NCBI GenBank assembly: GCA_017416285.1
Contig: JAFQCU010000004.1
Span: 1 to 35,853, forward strand
Reading direction: 5' to 3'
DNA from: Clostridia bacterium
Lineage (GTDB): Bacteria; Bacillota; Clostridia; Oscillospirales; Acutalibacteraceae
DNA: 35,853 nucleotides
Part shown: positions 6,271 to 11,873 of the stretch, piece by piece
How positions within the stretch are numbered: position 1 is the first letter of the stretch
Layout: each line of letters begins with the position of its first letter
The notes under the pieces: model-generated
What the model was told of the DNA's origin: nothing
Database searches by the model: none
Seen by the model: only the letters and a program-made list of their open reading frames with translations
Made by a program: the position numbers and the translations under genes

Positions 6271-7314
6271 GTGAAAAACAAATTAAATACAACTATTGAC
6301 TTGATTTCTTTTGAAAAAGAACATGGAAAAAATAAAACCGAAATGGTTTTGAATATAGGGGAGTTATTTTGGAAATTGCCCATATTGATCTGTTTTTATA
6401 CAGCTATGTGCACGATGACTACGGATGTTTTGCCAAACTATATTTCTAATATATGTGTTTCGTTAATAAACTTGATGTCAAACATTGCGTTATTAGTTGG
6501 TATGGCAATACTCGTTCGTGGTTATATAAAAGGCCACTCTAAAGAAGAATCTAAACTTAAAATCGAACAGATAATGGCAATTATTGATATAACATTACTA
6601 ATCCATGCCACTTATTTCCTGATAGCGGGTATATTAAAGGATAGCGGCATCTCTTTAGGAATGGCCCTAACCAATATTACACTTTATATTGGTTTTGCCG
6701 TTTCATTGGAAGACTTGTTGGATATCAAAAGCCTTAAAGATTTTTTGTGTTGTTTTTATAAACCATTTTCAAACATTAAATTAAGCAAAAAATGGTGGCT
6801 AATCATCTCTATATTTTTTATATTAATTGTATTATTTCTAATTTTGTGTTTATACAAGTTTACACTAATTATTGTTTGCGGATTATTGATAGTTTTATTA
6901 CTTACCTCGATTGTATTAAACACGGTTAGAAAAAACAGATTAAAAAAATTTAGCGATTATTTGGTTACTATCATTCCGGAAAATAATGTTTTGTTTTTGC
7001 AAATTGGTGCAGATTATGTAGTAATTAAATCAATAATGAAAATTTTAGGGCCACAATACTCAGTAAATGAAGTTTCTGATTTACATATAGAGAACTATGA
7101 TATGGTAGTGGTTTTAAATTCGTTAAGTAACAAAAGCGATTACATTTGTTATCTTGAACAAATAAAAGACAAAATCAAACACCATGGAATCATCATAGAT
7201 CCTTTTCTTGATAAACGAGGGAAAAAGAAAAAAATAGCAGCGTTTTTGGGTATACCTGTTTGCACAAATTCAAAGTATTTTGCGAAAGAATACTTTGATA
7301 TTTTACAAATTTAA
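6271..7314 (+). CDS. Six-TM protein with C-terminal Rossmann-like domain, unknown
   Basis: I do not recognise this family. The protein of 347 residues has ~30 soluble residues, then about six TM segments (roughly 34-54, 58-83, 99-121, 127-147, 175-195, 197-217), then a ~125-residue cytoplasmic domain. That domain begins with a strand-helix-strand pattern (NNVLFLQIGADYVVIKSIMK ... YDMVVVLNSLS) resembling a Rossmann-like nucleotide fold, and ends FDILQI. The GTG at 6271 has AAGGAG 6 nt upstream; an ATG at 6269 is followed directly by a stop. It lies 179 nt after the CBASS E2-like gene, with its own operator-like motif, and may be an accessory or independent defence membrane protein. Function unknown. 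Confidence 0.7.
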   Translation: MKNKLNTTIDLISFEKEHGKNKTEMVLNIGELFWKLPILICFYTAMCTMTTDVLPNYISNICVSLINLMSNIALLVGMAILVRGYIKGHSKEESKLKIEQIMAIIDITLLIHATYFLIAGILKDSGISLGMALTNITLYIGFAVSLEDLLDIKSLKDFLCCFYKPFSNIKLSKKWWLIISIFFILIVLFLILCLYKFTLIIVCGLLIVLLLTSIVLNTVRKNRLKKFSDYLVTIIPENNVLFLQIGADYVVIKSIMKILGPQYSVNEVSDLHIENYDMVVVLNSLSNKSDYICYLEQIKDKIKHHGIIIDPFLDKRGKKKKIAAFLGIPVCTNSKYFAKEYFDILQI

Positions 7315-7633
7315 GACAAAAATAACGATTGATATTTTAAAATTTTAAAAAAGTATTACCGATGGAAAAGGCTGTAAAAAATATTGAAAAAATTTTATTG
7401 CAAGAAGGAGTAATGTTTATGTGCTTACACATATGCCCAATAAGCTATAGAGGTGTCGATATAAAGGAACTATAGCTTCCTTGTAAAAATTGGCGAGCGC
7501 AATACATAAAAAGTTATATGTAATTCAACCCGAATTCTTTGTCAAAAAAATGAAATAAAAAATTGTCGAAATATGAAATGCGTTTCGTGGTAGTTTAATT
7601 ATTTTGGTTATATAATTAGCTCAAGGTGAAGAA
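7315..7633 (+). other. AT-rich spacer with a possible short ORF and hairpin
   Basis: A 319-nt gap. It contains an in-frame ATG to TAG ORF of 37 codons (7362-7475) whose internal ATG at 7413 follows AAGAAGGAG. Its end overlaps a perfect 9-bp inverted repeat AAGCTATAG / CTATAGCTT (7442-7450 / 7470-7478). A TATAAT at 7611-7616 may serve the XRE gene at 7634. Nothing else is recognisable. Confidence 0.4.
7362..7475 (+). CDS. Possible small ORF or leader peptide (37 codons, or 20 from 7413)
   Basis: An open frame runs from ATG 7362; the better start is ATG 7413, preceded by AAGAAGGAG. The 20-residue product from there begins MFMCLHICPISY and has two cysteines. The stop lies inside a 9-bp inverted repeat, an arrangement seen in leader-peptide attenuators, but the next gene is about 160 nt away. 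No homologue is recognised, and it may be a relic or chance ORF. Confidence 0.25.
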   Translation: MEKAVKNIEKILLQEGVMFMCLHICPISYRGVDIKEL

Positions 7634-7849
7634 ATGATTTTAGACGCTGAATTTATTGGCAATAACATTCGGGATATCCGTAAGGCCGCGAATAAATCAC
7701 AGGAAATGTTTGCTGAACAAATTGAAACATCAACACGTACTGTAAGCAATATTGAAAATGGAGTTGTTATTCCAAGTTTACAAACAATAGCTAATATTTC
7801 CGAATGCTTTAATCGTTCTGTGGATTCTATAATACGAAAGGAAAAATAG
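7634..7849 (+). CDS. Small XRE-family HTH regulator
   Basis: Compact DNA-binding protein of 71 residues, almost all of it the Cro/C1 helix-turn-helix: IGNNIRDIRKAANKSQEMFAEQI, then TSTRTVSNIENG as the recognition helix, then a LQTIANISECF helix. It resembles the one-domain repressors common in clostridial mobile elements. The ATG at 7634 is preceded by AAGGTGAAG. The DUF6514-like gene begins 3 nt after its stop, so the two form an operon ending at the 8132-8168 terminator. It is distinct from the XRE protein at 1219 and the shared operator motif is not seen upstream. Confidence 0.85.
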   Translation: MILDAEFIGNNIRDIRKAANKSQEMFAEQIETSTRTVSNIENGVVIPSLQTIANISECFNRSVDSIIRKEK

Positions 7850-7852
7850 TTT

Positions 7853-8080
7853 ATGTTACATACATATCAATTAAATGAATCTACTATAAAAGACAAGGAT
7901 GGAATTGTTTACACTGTTTACGGCATAGATGCTGTAGACAAGTCAGGAAAAATTGTTAATTCATTTAAAAAAATTTTCTTTGAACGTTCAAAGGCAGAAG
8001 AGTTGGTTGCTTTATGTAACGAAAACGAATTATCTTCAACTCACCTTGCAGATGTAGTAGAAGATGCACTTTACGAATAG
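7853..8080 (+). CDS. DUF6514-like small protein
   Basis: Protein of 75 residues resembling the DUF6514 family of Firmicutes: a strand YTVYGIDAVDKSGKIV, a central loop, and a C-terminal ELVALCNENELSSTHLADVVEDAL helix pair. The function of the family is unknown. The gene follows the XRE gene by 3 nt with GAAAGGA as binding site inside the preceding gene's end, so co-expression is near certain. A bidirectional hairpin terminator follows. The family name is from memory of the C-terminal CN...L...HL.DVVED.L pattern and should be treated as probable. Confidence 0.65.
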   Translation: MLHTYQLNESTIKDKDGIVYTVYGIDAVDKSGKIVNSFKKIFFERSKAEELVALCNENELSSTHLADVVEDALYE

Positions 8081-8131
8081 TCTATAGTATTTTAAATGTA
8101 TTATCAGCACATCTGATTCTTAAAAATTCAA

Positions 8132-8168
8132 AGCGGTAGAGAGTTATAATCTCTCTACCGCTCTTTAT
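8132..8168. terminator. Bidirectional hairpin terminator
   Basis: A perfect 12-bp stem AGCGGTAGAGAG / CTCTCTACCGCT (8132-8143 / 8151-8162) with a 7-nt loop, followed by CTTTATAG. It separates the convergent DUF6514 and tnpV genes. Confidence 0.8.
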
Positions 8169-8171
8169 AGT

Positions 8172-8549
8172 TTAGATATAAATCAATTCGTTATTTACGA
8201 TGTCAGTAGCTCTTTGGCGTATGTTATTCATACTTGCTACCCATTTCATTTGATTATTTGCTTTGAGTTGTTCTGTTATGCCTTCGTTTTTTGCCATTTC
8301 TTTTACTAGCTTAAAAAACATTTCTTGAGCTTCTTTATTAATGTTAGCAAGGTAGCGATTAATTTCACATTTCACCATCAACTTAGAATATAATCCTTTC
8401 CGATTGAGTTTTATGTATTCTAAATGGCGTTGTCCCCAAATTCCAATCTCTATCTTTTCTTCATCGGGCAGTTTCAGACAAGGAATATAATAATCGCCTT
8501 GAAGTTCGTAGCATAAACCATTATTTTCATCATAAATATACTTTTTCAT
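8172..8549 (-). CDS. TnpV-family transposon protein (orphan)
   Basis: Protein of 125 residues matching the TnpV family of clostridial Tn4451-like elements: an N-terminal YELQGDYYIPCL with LPDEEKIEIGIWGQRHLEYIK, the central CEINRYLANINKEAQEMF helix, and a C-terminal QLKANNQMKWVASMNNIRQRATDIV. The biochemical role of TnpV is not established. I chose ATG 8549, where the family N-terminus begins, with CAGGGGG upstream. No TnpX resolvase or other transposon gene is present in the window, so this is probably the residue of an element at the island edge, 107 nt from the tRNA-Ala fragment. Confidence 0.82.
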   Translation of the reverse strand: MKKYIYDENNGLCYELQGDYYIPCLKLPDEEKIEIGIWGQRHLEYIKLNRKGLYSKLMVKCEINRYLANINKEAQEMFFKLVKEMAKNEGITEQLKANNQMKWVASMNNIRQRATDIVNNELIYI

Positions 8550-8655
8550 AAAAATAACCCCCTGTATTTGGTAATACCATTTTACAAGGAGGTTTATTGT
8601 TTGTCGAATGTGCGAATTGCACATCCACAAAAACAGGGTGCGTTTTTAGGTGTAT

Positions 8656-8715
8656 GGGGAGAGCGTTTGACTGGCAGTCAAAAGGTCATGGGTTCGATCC
8701 CCACCGTCTCCACCA
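8656..8715 (+). tRNA. tRNA-Ala(GGC) 3' fragment (pseudo-tRNA)
   Basis: It contains the 3' half of a D arm (GGGGAGAGC), a complete anticodon arm TTTGA-CTGGCAG-TCAAA with anticodon GGC at 8673-8675, a variable loop, a T arm around GGGTTCGATCCCC (one A-C mismatch), the acceptor 3' strand CGTCTCC, discriminator A and encoded CCA. The matching 5' acceptor (GGAGACG) and a normal D arm are absent upstream: bases 8636-8655 do not fold properly and the spacing is about 4 nt too long. It therefore looks like the displaced 3' end of a tRNA gene left by integration, with the native terminator right behind it. An unusual but working tRNA is unlikely. Confidence 0.65.
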
Positions 8716-8829
8716 TTTTATTGAACACCTGTAACCTCGGTTATAGGTGTTTTTATTTATATGTCTAATCGGGATCGAACCCAAGAGGGTTTCGGCGATT
8801 TAAAAAGGTGCCGGTGGCACGTTTTTAGC
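8695..8829 (+). repeat. Direct repeat copy 1 (tRNA 3' end, terminator, hairpin)
   Basis: From CGATCCCCACC of the tRNA T arm through the terminator (AACACCT / AGGTGTT), an inverted copy of the T arm (GGGATCGAACCC, 8771-8782) and a hairpin with a GGT loop (8808-8820). It is about 95% identical to 8901-9036, offset 206 bp. Confidence 0.85.
8724..8760 (+). terminator. Intrinsic terminator of the tRNA-Ala remnant
   Basis: AACACCT (8724-8730) pairs with AGGTGTT (8745-8751), with inner pairing GTAAC / GTTAT, followed by TTTTATTTAT. A second copy lies at about 8930-8967 in the duplicate. Confidence 0.75.
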
Positions 8830-8900
8830 CGAAAGCGGCGCAGTCGGGTACCGAACGCAAAGCGTTGGGTCGACAAGCCATTAGTATGCGAAGCAGACGG

Positions 8901-9036
8901 CGATCCCCACCGTCTCCACCATTTTATTGAACACCTGTAACTTCGGTTATAGGTGTTTTTTATTTATATATCCAATCGGGATCGAACCCGAGAGGGTTTC
9001 GGCGATTTAAAAAGGTGCCGGTGGCACGTTTTTGGC
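8901..9036 (+). repeat. Direct repeat copy 2
   Basis: Second copy of the tRNA-Ala 3' end (to CCA), its terminator, the inverted T-arm copy and the GGT-loop hairpin. It differs from copy 1 by a handful of substitutions and one extra T. The copy breaks off just before the REP sequences that start near 9046. Confidence 0.85.
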
Positions 9037-9045
9037 TGACATACG

Positions 9046-9065
9046 AGAGAACCGTCCCTTGTGTT
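9046..9065 (+). repeat. REP-like sequence 1
   Basis: GAGAACCGTCCCTTGTGTT, of the same family as 9097-9115 and, inverted, 10026-10054 and 10466-10485. ACCGTCCC..TTGTGT repeats of this kind accompany RAYT transposases. Confidence 0.65.
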
Positions 9066-9096
9066 ATGTTTTTACCATATCTAGTATACTCTCACG

Positions 9097-9115
9097 CTAA
9101 CCGTCCCCTGTGTTT
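9097..9115 (+). repeat. REP-like sequence 2
   Basis: CTAACCGTCCCCTGTGTTT, in direct orientation to 9046-9065 and inverted to 10026-10054. The latter two bracket the zinc-ribbon gene. Confidence 0.65.
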
Positions 9116-9129
9116 ACTCTTTCGAATCA

Positions 9130-9972
9130 TCACCTTGTGTTCCATTTTGATGATAACTCCTCTTCTGTTATATGAAATTCTTTTACATCTTCATCAACAA
9201 ATTCACTGCGGCTATAAAGTTCCTTGCCCGTAGCACCATCTATCCAAACATATTTTACATAAATTTCCTCTGCCTTTTTTTGAGGGTCACTAAAAAATTG
9301 ATATAAATATAATTTATTCATCGCAGACGCAGCAGTCACAGTATCTGCTATCAAATTTTCCCTATAAAGATTTACGCATATTTCGTCAAAACTTGTAGAA
9401 ATATAAATATCATCGCTCCGTGATTTTGCAATTTCCTGCGCACATATAGCCAAAATTTTCTTGTTCTGCTCGTGACTCATTTTAATAATTACACTTCCGT
9501 CTTTTTTCTTTTTTACGAATGCAACATTTCCCTCGACTATTGTATTGTCACCTTTTGTAAAAATAAAATCAGAAATGCTAACTGGAAATGCTTCCTCAAA
9601 TTCTTTTGTCGAAATTGTAAAAGTGAGAAAATTTAGATGCTGAAAAAGTACCACAACAATAACAGATAAAACAGCTGTGAGAGCACCTAAAACGGCTTTT
9701 TTGTTAAACCCATCCTTAATGAATGATATAATAGCAAAAACAACTACCATAAATGCTGAAAAAAACATTAAATAAACGCTAGTATAATAAGGCGCTATAA
9801 ATATGTTGGATATAATATATACTATAGCAATTGTGAATATCATAATCCCACTTATTAAAACATTCTTTGAGTGATTCTTATAGGACGAATTGCAACGGCA
9901 ACCACATTCTGGACAAAACGCTTCAGATCTAGAAACGGCGCAACCACATGTTTTACAATATTTTATAGCCAT
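9130..9972 (-). CDS. Zinc-ribbon membrane protein of unknown function
   Basis: Protein of 280 residues. An N-terminal zinc ribbon (CKTCGC at 6-11, CPECGC at 20-25) is followed by about three TM segments (~37-58, 64-85, 93-112) and a C-terminal soluble domain of ~160 residues with no recognised motif. The four-cysteine ribbon plus TM layout is frequent in Firmicutes proteins of unknown role. The ATG at 9972 has GGAGAA about 10 nt upstream. The gene is isolated between REP-like sequences in opposite orientation (9097-9115 and 10026-10054) and beside a transposase remnant, so it may be a passenger rather than a core gene. Function unknown. Confidence 0.75.
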   Translation of the reverse strand: MAIKYCKTCGCAVSRSEAFCPECGCRCNSSYKNHSKNVLISGIMIFTIAIVYIISNIFIAPYYTSVYLMFFSAFMVVVFAIISFIKDGFNKKAVLGALTAVLSVIVVVLFQHLNFLTFTISTKEFEEAFPVSISDFIFTKGDNTIVEGNVAFVKKKKDGSVIIKMSHEQNKKILAICAQEIAKSRSDDIYISTSFDEICVNLYRENLIADTVTAASAMNKLYLYQFFSDPQKKAEEIYVKYVWIDGATGKELYSRSEFVDEDVKEFHITEEELSSKWNTR

Positions 9973-10025
9973 GTTACTTATTTCTCCAAGATATTGTTTT
10001 TATGTTTTACAAATTTTCATATATA

Positions 10026-10054
10026 AAGACACAAGGGGACGGTTCTATTGTGTT
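10026..10054 (-). repeat. REP-like sequence 3 (inverted)
   Basis: Contains ACACAAGGGGACGGTT, the reverse complement of the 9046 and 9097 repeats, followed by CTATTGTGTT. It sits directly behind the RAYT remnant's stop codon. Confidence 0.65.
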
Positions 10055-10055
10055 A

Positions 10056-10465
10056 TTAAAATTTTCTAACTATGTTAAACCCTATCCCTGTCAATCTCGA
10101 AATTTGTCTTATTGACAGCCCTTGATTTCGCAAAAGTTTCAAAAATTTATCCCTCTTTTCAATGGATAAATTTTGAAATTCAGTAATAGTACTGCATCTA
10201 GAAATCTTATGAATAATTTTTCTTGCCTCGTCGTCGGTTAATCTAAAATTATCTTCTTCAATTTCTAAACAAATATCTTGTGCATATTCAGCATTGAAAT
10301 CGATAAATTGTTCTTTATCGATAATACCAAGACAAAAATCAGTATCCACCATCAAAGACTTTCGTATATATTCATTATAACTGCTAAATTTATATCCGTC
10401 AATATTTTTACAAAATCCCGCTTTTATAGGATTTTGGTGTATATAACGAAGAACAGTCAAAAAAT
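10056..10465 (-). pseudogene. REP-associated tyrosine transposase (RAYT), N-terminus lost
   Basis: The C-terminal half of an IS200-like RAYT is clear: LRYIHQNPIKAGF followed by a domain ending in LLRNQGLSIRQISRLTGIGFNIVRKF, the DNA-binding tail of this family. The N-terminal part with the HUH motif and much of the catalytic region is absent; the frame runs upstream into a REP-like sequence (10466-10515) instead. Full-length relatives are considerably longer than the ~135 residues left here, so it cannot be catalytically active. REP-like repeats lie on both sides. It belongs to the same decayed mobile patch as 9046-10054. Confidence 0.8.
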
Positions 10466-10515
10466 GGACACAAGGGAACGGTTCCAAACACAAGAAAACC
10501 GTCCCCTTGTATCCC
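10466..10515. repeat. REP-like hairpin pair
   Basis: GGACACAAGGGAACGGTTCC (10466-10485) and AAAACCGTCCCCTTGTATCCC-like bases (10495-10515) are in inverted orientation and can pair as a hairpin. The element truncates the RAYT remnant and ends 2 nt before the gerB stop codon. Confidence 0.7.
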
Positions 10516-10516
10516 T

Positions 10517-11332
10517 TCAGTTTGCACGAACGTTAATCTCTTGCTTGATTACATTTATGCAAACTGTAATTTTAATGAGTGCTGTAACGAAATAAATAAA
10601 ATATGAAAAACCGTCCAATCGTGAAAATAAATTGCCAAAGGTTACGGTGCTTATCGCCATTGCATAAGGATAATCAAATTCCCCCGCCATTTGTGCGCCA
10701 AATAGTAAAACCGAATTGAAAATGCTTATAAGCAAAAATGCATTTCCAACGCAAATTCCCGAAAAAGCAACGGTTTTAGTTGTGTTTGTTTGCTTTGCAT
10801 ACAGGGTTAATACAGCGGTGGGTAACGTTACGGACTTTATATACGGCAAGGCTTGACTAAACAGATTATTTATTTTTGGAAACGAATAAATATAGATATT
10901 TTCGGGATTAAAATCCTTCAAAGTGGAAAAAAAGAAAAACACCAAAAGCAGACCGCATACCACACCGCAAACGAGCGAAAAATTGAAAATTTCGGTTGCT
11001 TTACGGAAGCAAAAATATATAAGCGTTGCCAAAAACAGCAGTAAAACCCAAAAATTTTGATTATTGTTTAACAAGGTTTGGCTGATAAACTGCAAAAAAA
11101 CAATCAAGGCTTCACCTACAAAATAAATCGCCAAAAACATAATAGGGTATTTTAAAAAATCGAATTTGTACACCGCAAAAATCAGAGCTATTGATAGCAA
11201 AAATGCAATTAAAAAGCCCAAAAAGGTTAATTTGTCGGCATTTTTAAATGGCAGGTTTATAATACTGCTACCCAAAATAAACAATGTGGAAAGCCATATA
11301 AAGTGATGCGCAAAAGGCTTTGAGTTATTCAA
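10517..11332 (-). CDS. GerAB-family spore germination permease (short form)
   Basis: Multi-pass inner-membrane protein of the GerAB / endospore germination permease family, which forms the nutrient-sensing subunit of germinant receptors. The N-terminal block (FIWLSTLFILGSSIINLP) and the C-terminal block (FGNLFSRLDGFSYFIYFVTALIKITVCI) both match the family. At 271 residues it is about 90 shorter than the usual ~360, so several internal TM helices are missing or compacted. It overlaps the gerC end by 8 nt and is last in a gerA-gerC-gerB operon. A REP-like element abuts its stop codon, so late truncation is possible, but the family C-terminus seems intact. Confidence 0.75.
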   Translation of the reverse strand: MNNSKPFAHHFIWLSTLFILGSSIINLPFKNADKLTFLGFLIAFLLSIALIFAVYKFDFLKYPIMFLAIYFVGEALIVFLQFISQTLLNNNQNFWVLLLFLATLIYFCFRKATEIFNFSLVCGVVCGLLLVFFFFSTLKDFNPENIYIYSFPKINNLFSQALPYIKSVTLPTAVLTLYAKQTNTTKTVAFSGICVGNAFLLISIFNSVLLFGAQMAGEFDYPYAMAISTVTFGNLFSRLDGFSYFIYFVTALIKITVCINVIKQEINVRAN

Positions 11333-11873
11333 AATAATACCCCTTTTCAGTAAGCGTTATTTTAGGCAGCACAGGGCTTTGGCTTTTGTAAATTTCAAAA
11401 AGGCGATTTTTAAGCGGTTTTTCAGTTTTTCGCATCATACTTACAAGGTCGTAACCAACACTGATTGACGAAATTGGCTCGGTTTGGAAAAGCTTTTGCG
11501 GACTTTCGGTTTCAATAAATTGTATCGACAAAGGAATATTGCGGTTTTCCTTGCAGTAACGCATAATCCCCAAAAGCTTGGTGCGGCTTATACCTTTTCC
11601 AACCGCAACTACACCGCAATGTGACATCAAAAGCGGAAGTGTTGCCTGCTTTTCAAGCTGTTCGACTGTCTTTAACAGTGTGCGGCCCTTTGCGGTTAAA
11701 ACCTCTCTTTTTTGGCTGTCCTTTTCGGTATTGGTAATCACAGCTTCAAAATAAAGGGTATAAAGTCCGCCGTCATAATCGGCACCAATGGCGGTTATCA
11801 AATATTCTTGCGGTTTTTGTCGGCAACCGCACAATAAAAGTGGGCACAAAAGTAAAATCATTAGTTTTTTCAT
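11325..11873 (-). CDS. GerAC-family germinant receptor lipoprotein (N-terminal domain only)
   Basis: Lipoprotein of 182 residues. The signal peptide ends in the lipobox LLCGC, and the domain starts YLITAIGADYDGGLYTLYFEAV, matching the GerAC N-terminal domain. Characterised GerAC proteins have ~370 residues in three domains; here the protein ends after ~165 mature residues with KITLTEKGYYFE. In receptors the C subunit is anchored to the outer face of the inner spore membrane. It overlaps gerA by 4 nt (ATGA) and gerB by 8 nt, so all three are translationally coupled. The missing C-terminal domains are notable because the neighbouring genes are in frame and intact. Confidence 0.72.
   Translation of the reverse strand: MKKLMILLLCPLLLCGCRQKPQEYLITAIGADYDGGLYTLYFEAVITNTEKDSQKREVLTAKGRTLLKTVEQLEKQATLPLLMSHCGVVAVGKGISRTKLLGIMRYCKENRNIPLSIQFIETESPQKLFQTEPISSISVGYDLVSMMRKTEKPLKNRLFEIYKSQSPVLPKITLTEKGYYFE

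Larger units (their letters stand above)
8550..9129. other. Repeat-rich island junction without protein genes
   Basis: This stretch holds the tnpV upstream region with an inverted repeat ATGTGC / GCACAT (8608-8624), the tRNA-Ala 3' fragment, two ~135-bp direct repeats with a 206-bp period, and two REP-like sequences. Open frames across it are translations of tRNA and repeat sequence, not genes. Confidence 0.7.

Noticed and set aside
8636-8715. Complete tRNA-Ala using GGGTGCG as 5' acceptor
   Set aside because: Pairing with CGTCTCC needs one mismatch and two wobbles, the D arm does not form, and the 5' region is ~4 nt too long.
8568-8768. Open frame of 66 codons across the tRNA-Ala fragment, with AAGGAGG near its start
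   Set aside because: Most of the translation is tRNA and terminator sequence; the frame is a by-product of the tRNA fragment.
9015-9233. 72-codon plus-strand ORF
   Set aside because: Runs through repeat and REP-like sequence and is antisense to the 3' end of the zinc-ribbon gene.
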